Source: Klebsiella huaxiensis
GTDB lineage: Bacteria > Pseudomonadota > Gammaproteobacteria > Enterobacterales > Enterobacteriaceae
DNA length: 64,000 nucleotides
Direction: 5' to 3'
NCBI RefSeq assembly: GCF_003261575.2
Contig: NZ_CP036175.1
Location: 248,001 to 312,000 of the forward strand
Position 1 is the first letter of the stretch. The number at the start of each line of letters is the position of its first letter. Made by a program: the position numbers and the translations under genes. Shown here piece by piece: positions 16,185 through 24,922 of this stretch. Below the pieces are notes generated by a model. That model saw nothing but the letters and a program-made list of their open reading frames with translations. It ran no database searches and was not told where the DNA came from.

Positions 16185-16743
16185 CCTGACCTCCGGGGTG
16201 ACAGAAGCAGCCGGTAACATGGTCGTTGACCAGGCCACAGGCCTGCATAAAGGAGTAGCAGATAGTCGAACCGACAAATTTAAAACCCCGCTTTTTCAGC
16301 GCTTTCGACAAAGCGTCGGAAGCTGGAGTGGTGGTGGGGATTTCTGCCAGCGTCGCCGCAGCGGTGACCTGAGGATGATTGTCGACGAACGACCAGACAA
16401 AATCTGCGAAAGGCTCGCCATTTTTTTCCATCGCCAGAAAAGCACGGGCGTTGCCGATGATGGCCTGAATTTTCCCGCGGTGGCGAATAATACCAGCATC
16501 AAGAACCAGGCGTTCAACATCCGCCTCATCCATGGCCGCCACGCGAACCGGGTCGAACTGGTGAAAGGCACGGCGATAGTTTTCACGTTTTTTCAGCACC
16601 GTTATCCACGACAGCCCTGCCTGCTGACCCTCAAGGCAAATCATTTCAAACAGCCGGGCAGGGTTCTTTTCCGCGACGCCCCACTCGCTATCGTGGTACT
16701 GAATGTATAAAGGATCCTGACTCACCCATCCACAACGTTCCAT
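16162..16743 (-). CDS. tag: 3-methyladenine DNA glycosylase I
   Basis: The 193-residue protein matches E. coli Tag. It excises 3-methyladenine from alkylated DNA. Visible features are the N-terminal zinc ligand in MERCGWV, the Y-H-D-x-E-W-G motif with the base-recognising Glu, LFEMICLEGQQAGLSWITVLKKRENYR with the helix-hairpin-helix core, and the C-terminal zinc ligands in ICYSFMQACGLVNDHVTGCFCHPG (His and Cys). The tail after CHPG is a few residues longer than in E. coli. It is followed by yiaC with overlap, as in E. coli. Confidence 0.96.
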   Translation of the reverse strand: MERCGWVSQDPLYIQYHDSEWGVAEKNPARLFEMICLEGQQAGLSWITVLKKRENYRRAFHQFDPVRVAAMDEADVERLVLDAGIIRHRGKIQAIIGNARAFLAMEKNGEPFADFVWSFVDNHPQVTAAATLAEIPTTTPASDALSKALKKRGFKFVGSTICYSFMQACGLVNDHVTGCFCHPGGQDDPQLGR

Positions 16744-16904
16744 TTGCCTCTCCCTTTTGTCATAAAAGTTGTCTGTTCACCTTGACGGCTGAAAGATAAA
16801 GATAATAGTTAATACAGGGTTATTATTGCCAACACGGGGATAAGACACCCCCCATAAAAAAACACAGCAACCTTGCCGTTTCGGCTCTTTTTGGAGTCGC
16901 ATTA

Positions 16905-17549
16905 ATGATAATAAAGAAATGCAATGGCCTCCGGGGGTTTATCATCCCGGCGTGCGTATCCGTCTGGGCGTCGTGTGTTGCCGGAGCGAATGCCTGGCAA
17001 CAGGAATATATCGCTATCGATACAAGAAGTAATACTCCGGAACGCTATACATGGGATAGCGATCACCAACCGCGCTACGAAGATATCCTTGCGGAGCGGA
17101 TCAATGCGTCCGACGATCCTGCTGGCCTGGCGTTCAACCAGGCGGTATCGCCACCAGATAACGTACATGGCATGAGCGTCGGCTGGAACTTCGCTCTGGC
17201 AAACGGTATTACCTCCGGCCCGGTGGCCAGTTTACGCAGTGATCTGACATCGCCTCCTGATTCCCGTAGTGCTACCGGAACTGGCTACGTGAATACGCTG
17301 GGCTGGCGGGTCGATTATCAGGAACTGTGGGGGGTTCACCCGTGGGCGCAGGTGAGCTATAACCAGACGCTCTCAGCCGATCCTGTGGGCGCGAATCGCA
17401 CGCAGGAAGGAGCCTGGCGAGATGTGACCTTCGGTGCGGATATGTCGCTTAACTCCCATCTTGCCGCCTGGGCGGCGCTGTCGCAGGCGGATAATTTACC
17501 CACCGGGGCAAACTATCTTTATCTGATGGGGGTGAGCGCCAATTTTTAA
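16905..17549 (+). CDS. yhjY: YhjY-like outer membrane beta-barrel protein
   Basis: The 214-residue protein begins with a basic start and a hydrophobic signal segment ending near residue 30. The C-terminal half has alternating amphipathic strands and ends in Asn-Phe (MGVSANF), the usual last strand of an outer-membrane barrel. It matches the autotransporter-barrel-like E. coli YhjY by place (between tag and yhjX) and strand pattern (VHGMSVGWNFAL, VDYQELWGVHPWAQVSYNQTL). It is too short to carry a passenger domain. The role is unknown. GGAG lies eight bases before the ATG. Confidence 0.82.
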   Translation: MIIKKCNGLRGFIIPACVSVWASCVAGANAWQQEYIAIDTRSNTPERYTWDSDHQPRYEDILAERINASDDPAGLAFNQAVSPPDNVHGMSVGWNFALANGITSGPVASLRSDLTSPPDSRSATGTGYVNTLGWRVDYQELWGVHPWAQVSYNQTLSADPVGANRTQEGAWRDVTFGADMSLNSHLAAWAALSQADNLPTGANYLYLMGVSANF

Positions 17550-17667
17550 TTTATCCGCATCATGTATGATGCAATTATTTAACTTATCAATCACAGGAAT
17601 GAAGCACCTTCCTGCGATAGCAGGTACTAACTTTTTGGAAATTATTTAAGGCGTGAATGTTTTTCAA

Positions 17668-17698
17668 TGTCATTCATTCCGCCTTTAATGCATTTCAT
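17668..17698 (+). promoter_or_regulatory. Direct repeat like the YpdB site, upstream of yhjX
   Basis: TGTCATTCAT and TGCATTTCAT are spaced by exactly 11 bases. The known YpdB operator upstream of E. coli yhjX is two copies of GGCATTTCAT spaced by 11. The site is about 90 bases before the yhjX start. This indicates pyruvate-responsive control by the YpdA/YpdB two-component system. Confidence 0.7.
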
Positions 17699-17788
17699 TC
17701 CGTGATGGCGGCAGCTCATGCCTTTTCCCCCCTGGTTTACCGGGGACTTCGTTATTGTGGCGGCAGTTAATTCTTCAGGACAACTGCT

Positions 17789-18991
17789 ATGAACGCTGCA
17801 AACTGTCAATACACTCGCTGGCTTACGCTGCTCGGCACTATCATTACGCAATTCGCGCTGGGATCGGTTTATACATGGAGTTTGTTCAATAGTTCTCTTT
17901 CCGCCAAGCTGGATGAGCCGGTGAGCCAGGTGGCGTTCTCATTTGGTCTGTTAAGCCTCGGCCTGGCGCTCTCCTCATCCGTTGCGGGTAAATTACAGGA
18001 ACGTTTTGGCGTCAAACGCGTCACTATGGCTTCCGGCGTTCTGCTGGGCCTCGGTTTCTTCCTTACCGCTCATTCAAATAGCCTGATGATGCTGTGGCTG
18101 AGCGCGGGCCTGCTGGTGGGGCTGGCGGACGGCGCAGGTTATCTGCTGACGCTGTCGAACTGCGTCAAATGGTTTCCGGAACGTAAGGGACTGATTTCGG
18201 CCTTCTCTATCGGTTCTTATGGCCTCGGCAGCCTCGGTTTTAAATTTATTGATACCCATCTGCTGGCGACGGTCGGTCTTGAGAAAACCTTTATCATCTG
18301 GGGCGCTATTGTGCTGGTGATGATTGTCTTTGGCGCGACGCTGATGACTGATGCACCAAACCATACCGCCACCGCAAGCAATGGCGTTGTTGAAAATGAC
18401 TTTACTCTTGCCGAATCGATGCGTAAACCGCAGTACTGGATGTTGGCGGTGATGTTCCTGACTGCCTGCATGAGTGGCCTGTACGTGATTGGGGTAGCGA
18501 AAGATATTGCTCAGGGGATGGTGCATCTTGATATCACAACGGCAGCAAATGCGGTCACCGTGATTTCCATTGCCAACCTTAGCGGTCGTCTGGTACTGGG
18601 TATTCTGTCAGATAAAATCTCGCGTATCCGGGTGATTACCATCGGCCAGGTTGTGTCGCTCATCGGTATGGCCGCGCTGCTGTTCGCACCGCTTAACGCT
18701 ATCACCTTCTTCGCCGCCATTGCCTGTGTCGCTTTCAATTTCGGCGGGACGATTACCGTATTCCCATCACTGATTAGCGAGTTCTTTGGCCTGAATAACC
18801 TGGCGAAAAACTACGGTGTGATTTATCTGGGCTTTGGTATTGGTAGTATTTGTGGTTCGCTGATTGCTTCCCTGTTCGGCGGTTTCTACGTGACCTTCTG
18901 CGTTATCTTCGCGCTGCTGATTCTTTCTCTGGCGCTTTCTACCACCATTCGCCAGCCGAAAAGCGAGGTTTACCGCGAGGCCCATGCCTGA
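17789..18991 (+). CDS. yhjX: YhjX, MFS pyruvate-related transporter (oxalate/formate antiporter family)
   Basis: The 400-residue protein has twelve transmembrane helices and belongs to the oxalate:formate antiporter branch of the major facilitator superfamily. It follows E. coli YhjX closely from TRWLTLLGTIITQFALGSVYTWSLFN to IRQPKSEVYREAHA. The cytoplasmic loop motif GKLQERFGVKRV and the second-half motif GILSDKISRIRV are present. In E. coli it is the sole strong target of YpdB and is induced by pyruvate. The repeat in its upstream region supports the same control here. It stands alone between yhjY and eptB. Confidence 0.95.
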   Translation: MNAANCQYTRWLTLLGTIITQFALGSVYTWSLFNSSLSAKLDEPVSQVAFSFGLLSLGLALSSSVAGKLQERFGVKRVTMASGVLLGLGFFLTAHSNSLMMLWLSAGLLVGLADGAGYLLTLSNCVKWFPERKGLISAFSIGSYGLGSLGFKFIDTHLLATVGLEKTFIIWGAIVLVMIVFGATLMTDAPNHTATASNGVVENDFTLAESMRKPQYWMLAVMFLTACMSGLYVIGVAKDIAQGMVHLDITTAANAVTVISIANLSGRLVLGILSDKISRIRVITIGQVVSLIGMAALLFAPLNAITFFAAIACVAFNFGGTITVFPSLISEFFGLNNLAKNYGVIYLGFGIGSICGSLIASLFGGFYVTFCVIFALLILSLALSTTIRQPKSEVYREAHA

Positions 18992-19040
18992 AGTGGGGCG
19001 TCGTCGTATTCATGATTAATCACCTAAGCAAATAGTGCCT

Positions 19041-19075
19041 ATCCAACCAAATGTTTTGTAAATGTTTGGTTGGAT
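19041..19075. repeat. Inverted repeat between yhjX and eptB
   Basis: ATCCAACCAAA and TTTGGTTGGAT form an 11-base-pair stem around a 13-base loop that itself contains a TGTTTxGTAAATGTTT palindrome-like stretch. No T run follows, so it is not a standard terminator. It may be an operator for eptB or an mRNA 3' end structure of yhjX. Confidence 0.5.
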
Positions 19076-19229
19076 CACATTCCCTCCTGATACTTTTTCC
19101 TTCTGCTGTGGTCTACTTAGCGCGCTTTGTAGAGGTTTCTTATAACCAAGCTAAACGCACTTTATTAACCTGCTTACTTATATCGCTTAAGTCGGGCGGT
19201 TTTATCTCTTCGTTTTCCAGGTTTTTTGC

Positions 19230-20921
19230 ATGAAATACATTAAAACGATGACGCAGCTGAAGCTCAGTATCTGGCTGGCGCTGTACATCGGCTGGTTTAT
19301 GAACGCTGCCGTATTCTTCCGTCGCTTCGAAGGTTACGCTCAGGAATTTACCATCTGGAAAGGACTCTCAGGTGCAGTAGAATTGGTAGGGACCGCGCTG
19401 GTCACCTTCTTCCTGCTGCGTATTTTGTCGCTATTTGGACGCCGTATCTGGCGCATCCTTGCAACCTTAGTTGTTATATTCTCTGCCGCTGCCAGTTATT
19501 ACATGACCTTCCTGAACGTTGTGATTGGCTATGGGATTATTGCGTCGGTGATGACGACGGACATCGACTTGTCCAGAGAGGTCATCGGCTGGCATCTGAT
19601 TCTCTGGCTGGTACTGATGAGCGCGCTGCCGCTGCTGCTTATCTGGAGTAACCGCTGCCGCTTCACGCTGTTACGGCAAATTCGTACGCCTGGTCAGCGG
19701 ATGAAGAATATTACCATCGTGGTGCTGGCCGGTCTGATGGTCTGGGGACCAATTCGCCTGCTGGAAGTCCGTCAGAAGAACTTTGAACGTAGCTCAGAGG
19801 TTGATCTGCCAAGCTACGGCGGGGTGGTGGCCAACTCTTATCTGCCGTCTAACTGGCTTTCGGCGCTAGGGTTGTATGCCTGGGCGCAGGTCGATGAGTC
19901 TTCAGATAATAAATCCCTGATTAACCCGGCAAAGAAATTCACCTACGTCGCGCCTGAAGGGCTGGATGACACCTATGTGGTGTTTATCATCGGCGAAACC
20001 ACCCGCTGGGATCATATGGGCATTCTGGGTTATAACCGGAACACTACGCCGAAGCTGGCGCAGGAGAAAAACCTGGTTGCCTTCCGCGGCTACTCCTGCG
20101 ATACCGCCACGAAGCTGTCGCTGCGCTGCATGTTTGTGCGTCAGGGCGGGGCGGATGATAATCCACAGCGAACGCTGAAAGAACAAAACGTGTTCGCGGT
20201 CCTGCATCAACTTGGCTTTACCGGCGACCTGTATGCGATGCAGAGCGAGATGTGGTTCTACAGCAACACAATGGCTAACAATATTGCCTATCGCGAGCAG
20301 ATTGGCGCCGAGCCGCGCAACCGCGGTAAGAGCGTTGACGACATGCTACTGGTTGACGAGATGCAGCGCGGGCTGGCGAAGAATCCAAACGGTAAGCATC
20401 TGATTATTTTGCATACTAAAGGCTCGCACTTTAACTATACCCAGCGCTATCCGCGCAGTTTTGCCCAATGGCAGCCGGAATGCGTGGGCGTTGATAACAA
20501 GTGTTCGAAGGCTGAGCTGATTAATTCGTACGATAACAGCGTGACCTATGTCGATCACTTTATCGTCAGCGTGCTGGACCAACTGCGCGATAAGAAAGCG
20601 ATTGTTTTCTACGCGGCTGACCACGGTGAGTCCATCAACGAGCGTGAGCACCTGCACGGTACGCCGCGCAAGATGGCGCCGCCGGAGCAGTTCCGTGTGC
20701 CGATGCTGGTGTGGATGTCGGATAAGTATCTGGAATCGCCTGACCATGCGGCTTCTTTTGCGCACCTGAAACAGCAGGCTGCAATGAAGGTACCGCGCCG
20801 TCACGTTGAGCTGTATGACACCATCATGGGTTGTCTTGGCTACACCTCGCCGGATGGTGGGATTAACCAGTATAACAACTGGTGTCACGTTCCTGACACA
20901 GCGGCGAAGAAGAAGGATTAA
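19230..20921 (+). CDS. eptB: Kdo2-lipid A phosphoethanolamine 7''-transferase
   Basis: The 563-residue inner-membrane enzyme transfers phosphoethanolamine from phosphatidylethanolamine to the outer Kdo residue of lipopolysaccharide. Five N-terminal transmembrane helices (residues about 10-180) precede a periplasmic alkaline-phosphatase-like domain. Metal-site motifs are visible: VFIIGETTRWDHMG (Glu near 254), SCDTATKLSLRCMF with the nucleophilic Thr near 290, HTKGSHFNY and YAADHGES. Length and sequence match E. coli EptB, which is controlled by sigma-E and the sRNAs MgrR and ArcZ. It is followed by proK as in E. coli. A second enzyme of the same general chemistry, BcsG, is at 50727. Confidence 0.96.
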   Translation: MKYIKTMTQLKLSIWLALYIGWFMNAAVFFRRFEGYAQEFTIWKGLSGAVELVGTALVTFFLLRILSLFGRRIWRILATLVVIFSAAASYYMTFLNVVIGYGIIASVMTTDIDLSREVIGWHLILWLVLMSALPLLLIWSNRCRFTLLRQIRTPGQRMKNITIVVLAGLMVWGPIRLLEVRQKNFERSSEVDLPSYGGVVANSYLPSNWLSALGLYAWAQVDESSDNKSLINPAKKFTYVAPEGLDDTYVVFIIGETTRWDHMGILGYNRNTTPKLAQEKNLVAFRGYSCDTATKLSLRCMFVRQGGADDNPQRTLKEQNVFAVLHQLGFTGDLYAMQSEMWFYSNTMANNIAYREQIGAEPRNRGKSVDDMLLVDEMQRGLAKNPNGKHLIILHTKGSHFNYTQRYPRSFAQWQPECVGVDNKCSKAELINSYDNSVTYVDHFIVSVLDQLRDKKAIVFYAADHGESINEREHLHGTPRKMAPPEQFRVPMLVWMSDKYLESPDHAASFAHLKQQAAMKVPRRHVELYDTIMGCLGYTSPDGGINQYNNWCHVPDTAAKKKD

Positions 20922-20970
20922 CACAGTGGTGAGATTCTCGCCGCTTAAGTGAATTTTTCATAATAAGGCA

Positions 20971-20999
20971 TTGACGGGTTTGCATCTCAGCAGTAAGAT
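20971..20999 (+). promoter_or_regulatory. Sigma-70 promoter of proK
   Basis: TTGACG and TAAGAT are separated by exactly 17 bases, 12 bases before the mature tRNA. A GC-rich discriminator (GCGCCCCGC) follows, which is typical of stable-RNA promoters under stringent control. Confidence 0.88.
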
Positions 21000-21011
21000 G
21001 CGCCCCGCATT

Positions 21012-21088
<77 letters not shown>

Positions 21089-21100
21089 AATTTAAAAAGA

Positions 21101-21123
21101 CTGCTCAACGAGCAGGCTTTTTT
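21101..21123 (+). terminator. Intrinsic terminator of proK (copy 1)
   Basis: CTGCTC, loop AAC, GAGCAG, then CTTTTTT, 12 bases after the tRNA. Confidence 0.88.
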
Positions 21124-21263
21124 GCATCTGTGGCCGAGAGGATGAGAACCTCCGGGGGAAGAGGTTCGACTCGAGCGACGCGAGAGAACGTTGCGTCAGC
21201 AACGGCCCGCAGGGCGAGCCACACAGTGGCGAGTCATCCTCTATCACCGACCAAATTTGAAAA

Positions 21264-21288
21264 GCCTGCTCAACGAGCAGGCTTTTTT
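21264..21288 (+). terminator. Terminator in repeat copy 2
   Basis: GCCTGCTC, loop AAC, GAGCAGGC, then six T residues. Same structure as the first copy with two more base pairs. Confidence 0.85.
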
Positions 21289-21428
21289 GCATCTGTGGCC
21301 GAGAGGATGAGAACCTCCGGGGGAAGAGGTTCGACTCGAGCGACGCGAGAGAACGTTGCGTCAGCAACGGCCCACAGGGCGAGCCACGCAGTGGCGAGTC
21401 ATCCTCTATCACCGACCAAATTTGAAAA

Positions 21429-21453
21429 GCCTGCTCAACGAGCAGGCTTTTTT
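21429..21453 (+). terminator. Terminator in repeat copy 3
   Basis: Third copy of the GCCTGCTC/GAGCAGGC hairpin with its T run. After it the repeat ends. Confidence 0.85.
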
Positions 21454-21508
21454 GCATTTGTAGCCCCGCTAAATTTCCGGCTACAGGTTCACTGTCGTCT
21501 ACGGGCCG

Positions 21509-21543
21509 GTAGCCCGGACAGGTGCGTAGCACCGCCTCCGGGA
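21509..21543. repeat. REP-like palindrome
   Basis: GGTAGCCCGGACAGGTGCG with the complementary half CGCCTCCGGGAAAA resembles the REP units found after dppF. The remaining ~540 bases up to dppA are AT-rich and contain the dppA promoter and leader. No gene was recognised there. Confidence 0.7.
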
Positions 21544-22090
21544 AAATATGCAGCCTACTAAGAGTGTGAAAAAGCTCGCCCATCCCCATTTCCTGCCGCT
21601 TATTCGCTATTTTGTGACATCTTCCATTGTATTTTTTTATATATAGTCCGATCTTTTTTCGCGAAGCTTATGGATAACTTCAGCATTTTCCGCTGTGCGT
21701 TTTAACGTTCGCGCTATTTATCGCTCACATATTGGTCACATCGCAAGAAATTTTTACCATTTCCCATAATTGCTTATCACTATATCTCGAAAAATATTAA
21801 GGGATTTATTCTGTCTATTAGCCGCTAGCATAAATTTCTCTGCTGGAAATAGGGCTGTGCACTTTTTTTAATCTTTGCCCGCTGATTCTCACCCCGGATG
21901 TAAAACCAGGTTGGCTGTATTGACGTTTACCCATTCTGTTGACAGATTGTAGGGCATGAGGGGCATTTCATGGAGAATCCGTACTGCAACTCAGTCGTTT
22001 TTGCGAAAGGAATCCCCATCTCTCTCAACGCCTTCGGGCACCACCGACCGGACCGGGTAAAACATAAATAAAGGTCTGGCGGATATATGC

Positions 22091-22122
22091 AATGCAAACA
22101 ACATCACATTTGGAGCAGAATA
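22091..22122 (+). promoter_or_regulatory. dppA leader: GcvB target-like segment and ribosome site
   Basis: A CA-rich tract (GCAAACAACATCACA) sits just before the ribosome site TTGGAGCAG and the ATG at 22123. The corresponding tract in E. coli and Salmonella dppA pairs with the GU-rich R1 region of the sRNA GcvB, which represses translation in rich medium. Assignment is by similarity to that leader. Confidence 0.65.
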
Positions 22123-23730
22123 ATGAGTATTTCCTTGAAAAAGTCAGGGATGCTGAAGCTTGGTCTGAGCTTGGTTGCCATGACCGTCGCAGCAAGCGTA
22201 CAAGCGAAAACCTTGGTTTATTGTTCAGAAGGCTCGCCGGAAGGCTTTAACCCGCAGCTCTTCACCTCTGGCACCACCTATGACGCCAGCTCAGTGCCGA
22301 TTTATAACCGCCTGGTTGAATTCAAAACCGGCACCACGGAAGTTATTCCGGGCCTGGCCGAGAAATGGGAAGTCAGCGAAGACGGTAAAACCTATACCTT
22401 CCATCTGCGTAAAGACGTGAAGTGGCAGGATAATAAAGATTTTAAACCGACTCGCGCGCTGAACGCCGATGACGTCGTCTTCTCGTTCGACAGACAAAAA
22501 AATGTCAATAACCCGTACCATAAAGTGTCTGGCGGCAGCTATGAATACTTCGAAGGGATGGGGCTTTCCGACCTGATTAGCGAAGTGAAGAAAGTGGACG
22601 ATAATACCGTCCAGTTCGTGCTAACTCGTCCGGAATCTCCGTTCCTCGCCGATCTGGCGATGGACTTTGCTTCTATCCTGTCAAAAGAGTATGCCGACAA
22701 CATGCTGAAAGCCGGTACGCCGGAGAAAGTGGACCTGAACCCAATCGGTACCGGCCCATTCCAGCTGCTGCAATATCAAAAAGACTCCCGTATTCTCTAT
22801 AAAGCTTTCCCGGGCTACTGGGGCACCAAGCCGCAGATCGATCGTCTTGTCTTCTCCATTACGCCTGATGCTTCCGTGCGCTACGCTAAGCTGCAGAAAA
22901 ACGAGTGCCAGGTGATGCCGTACCCGAACCCGGCAGATATCGCGCGCATGAAGGAAGACAAAAACATCACTCTGATGGAGCAGCCGGGTCTGAACGTCGG
23001 CTACCTCTCTTTTAACACCGAGAAGAAACCGCTGGATGATGTCAAAGTTCGTCAGGCGCTGACCTACGCGGTAAACAAAGAAGCGATTATCAAAGCCGTT
23101 TATCAGGGCGCAGGCCAGGCCGCGAAGAACCTGATCCCGCCAACCATGTGGGGCTATAACGACGATGTTAAAGACTACACCTACGATCCAGAGAAAGCGA
23201 AAGCGCTGCTGAAAGAAGCGGGTCTGGAAAAAGGCTTCAGCATTGACCTGTGGGCGATGCCGGTACAGCGTCCGTACAACCCGAACGCACGCCGTATGGC
23301 AGAGATGATTCAGGCTGACTGGGCCAAAGTGGGCGTTCAGGCCAAGATTGTCACCTTCGAGTGGGGTGAGTACCTGAAGCGCGCGAAAGCGGGCGAACAC
23401 CAGACCGTGATGATGGGCTGGACCGGCGATAACGGGGATCCGGATAACTTCTTCGCCACCCTGTTCAGCTGCGCGGCGGCGAAAGATGGTTCTAACTACT
23501 CTCGCTGGTGCTACAAGCCGTTTGAAGACCTGATTCAACCGGCTCGCGCAACCGACGACCACAACAAGCGTATTGAGCTGTACAAACAAGCTCAGGTGGT
23601 GATGCATGACCAGGCTCCGGCGCTGATCGTCGCTCACTCCACCGTCTATGAGCCAGTACGTAAAGAAGTCAAAGGCTATGTGGTCGATCCGTTAGGTAAA
23701 CATCACTTCGATAACGTCTCTATCGAATAA
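22123..23730 (+). CDS. dppA: Periplasmic dipeptide-binding protein
   Basis: The 535-residue precursor is the substrate-binding protein of the dipeptide ABC importer. It also passes heme precursors and acts in peptide chemotaxis with Tap in E. coli. Residues 1-28 are a Sec signal ending SVQA before KTLVYCSEGSPEGFNPQ. The rest is an SBP family 5 domain (VIPGLAEKWEVSEDGKTYTFHLR is the family signature) and ends HHFDNVSIE, as in E. coli. The ATG at 22123 fits the E. coli length and the GGAG site. An in-frame ATG 12 codons earlier lacks one. It is the first and presumably most abundant product of dppABCDF. Confidence 0.98.
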   Translation: MSISLKKSGMLKLGLSLVAMTVAASVQAKTLVYCSEGSPEGFNPQLFTSGTTYDASSVPIYNRLVEFKTGTTEVIPGLAEKWEVSEDGKTYTFHLRKDVKWQDNKDFKPTRALNADDVVFSFDRQKNVNNPYHKVSGGSYEYFEGMGLSDLISEVKKVDDNTVQFVLTRPESPFLADLAMDFASILSKEYADNMLKAGTPEKVDLNPIGTGPFQLLQYQKDSRILYKAFPGYWGTKPQIDRLVFSITPDASVRYAKLQKNECQVMPYPNPADIARMKEDKNITLMEQPGLNVGYLSFNTEKKPLDDVKVRQALTYAVNKEAIIKAVYQGAGQAAKNLIPPTMWGYNDDVKDYTYDPEKAKALLKEAGLEKGFSIDLWAMPVQRPYNPNARRMAEMIQADWAKVGVQAKIVTFEWGEYLKRAKAGEHQTVMMGWTGDNGDPDNFFATLFSCAAAKDGSNYSRWCYKPFEDLIQPARATDDHNKRIELYKQAQVVMHDQAPALIVAHSTVYEPVRKEVKGYVVDPLGKHHFDNVSIE

Positions 23731-23740
23731 TAAGCAATAC

Positions 23741-23827
23741 GGTCCTCTCCTTTGAGGGAGAGGGCTGGGGTGAGGGTGGAGAAGCCGCCCCCTCACCCTT
23801 ACTCTCTCCCCCTGTGGTGAGAGGGCG
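23741..23827. repeat. Intercistronic palindromic repeat between dppA and dppB
   Basis: Two nested hairpins are visible: CCTCTCC-TTTGA-GGGAGAGG and a second with GGGTGAGGG against CCCTCACCC. This family of CCCTCACCC/CTCTCCC repeats is common between enterobacterial genes. Here it would protect the 3' end of dppA mRNA and lower downstream expression, which suits the need for more binding protein than permease. Confidence 0.75.
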
Positions 23828-23893
23828 TTTACTTTTGTGAGCAATACAGACGTCCCGTCACCAGGCGGGCCGTCACTAGAGAGAATCCGGGTT

Positions 23894-24913
23894 ATGTTGC
23901 AGTTCATTCTCCGACGTTTGGGACTTGTCATCCCAACATTTATCGGTATTACCCTTCTCACTTTTGCCTTTGTCCATATGATCCCCGGTGACCCGGTGAT
24001 GATTATGGCGGGCGAACGTGGAATTTCCCCTGAACGTCATGCGCAGCTGCTGGCCGAAATGGGCCTTGATAAGCCGATGTGGCAGCAGTACGTCAACTAT
24101 ATTTGGGGCGTGATGCACGGTGATTTGGGCATCTCGCTGAAAAGCCGTATTCCCGTATGGGAAGAGTTCGTACCGCGCTTTAAGGCCACCATGGAACTGG
24201 GCGTCTGCGCGATGATTTTCGCCGTCGCCGTTGGGATCCCGGTAGGCGTGCTGGCAGCGGTCAAACGCGGCTCTATCTTCGATCACACCTCGGTTGGTCT
24301 CGCGCTGACCGGCTACTCCATGCCTATCTTCTGGTGGGGCATGATGCTGATTATGCTGGTGTCGGTACAACTCAACCTGACGCCGGTCTCCGGGCGTATC
24401 AGCGATACCGTGTTCCTTGACGATACCCTCCCGCTGACCGGGTTTATGCTGATTGATACCGCGATTTGGGGTGAGCCGGGCGACTTTATCGATGCGGTAA
24501 TGCATATGATTCTGCCTGCCGTGGTGCTGGGCACCATCCCGCTGGCGGTGATTGTGCGTATGACCCGCTCGTCGATGCTGGAAGTGCTGGGTGAGGATTA
24601 TATCCGTACCGCGCGCGCCAAAGGGCTGACGCGTATGCGGGTGATCATCGTTCATGCTCTGCGTAACGCGATGCTGCCGGTGGTGACGGTAATCGGACTG
24701 CAGGTTGGTACGCTGCTGGCGGGTGCTATCCTGACCGAAACTATCTTCTCCTGGCCGGGCCTTGGCCGCTGGCTGATTGACGCGCTGCAGCGCCGCGATT
24801 ATCCGGTGGTGCAGGGTGGGGTACTGCTGGTGGCGACGATGATCATCCTCGTCAACCTGCTGGTAGACCTGTTGTACGGCGTGGTGAACCCGCGTATCCG
24901 GCATAAGAAGTAA
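23894..24913 (+). CDS. dppB: Dipeptide ABC transporter permease DppB
   Basis: The 339-residue inner-membrane subunit has six transmembrane helices and the binding-protein-dependent permease motif EDYIRTARAKGLTRMRVIIVHALRNAMLPV (EAA loop, about residues 233-262), which contacts the ATPases. It starts MLQFILRRLGLVIPTFIG, as in E. coli. A frame 19 codons longer at the 5' side was not used, because it has no support from the family. It pairs with DppC. Confidence 0.97.
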   Translation: MLQFILRRLGLVIPTFIGITLLTFAFVHMIPGDPVMIMAGERGISPERHAQLLAEMGLDKPMWQQYVNYIWGVMHGDLGISLKSRIPVWEEFVPRFKATMELGVCAMIFAVAVGIPVGVLAAVKRGSIFDHTSVGLALTGYSMPIFWWGMMLIMLVSVQLNLTPVSGRISDTVFLDDTLPLTGFMLIDTAIWGEPGDFIDAVMHMILPAVVLGTIPLAVIVRMTRSSMLEVLGEDYIRTARAKGLTRMRVIIVHALRNAMLPVVTVIGLQVGTLLAGAILTETIFSWPGLGRWLIDALQRRDYPVVQGGVLLVATMIILVNLLVDLLYGVVNPRIRHKK

Positions 24914-24922
24914 GGGGCCACC

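Noticed and set aside
16185..16277. Extended N-terminus of YiaC
   Set aside because: The extra 31 residues lie within tag and have no counterpart in YiaC. The ATG at 16184 gives the family length.
21962..21971. GGCATTTCAT upstream of dppA, identical to one YpdB half-site
   Set aside because: There is no second copy at the required 11-base spacing, so it is probably chance.
22681..23637. Long open frame antisense to dppA (318 codons), and similar long antisense frames in dppB (23876-24904) and bcsA (56353-57483)
   Set aside because: These are mirror frames of highly biased GC-rich coding sequence, with His/Arg/Gln-rich translations, no ribosome sites and no family resemblance.
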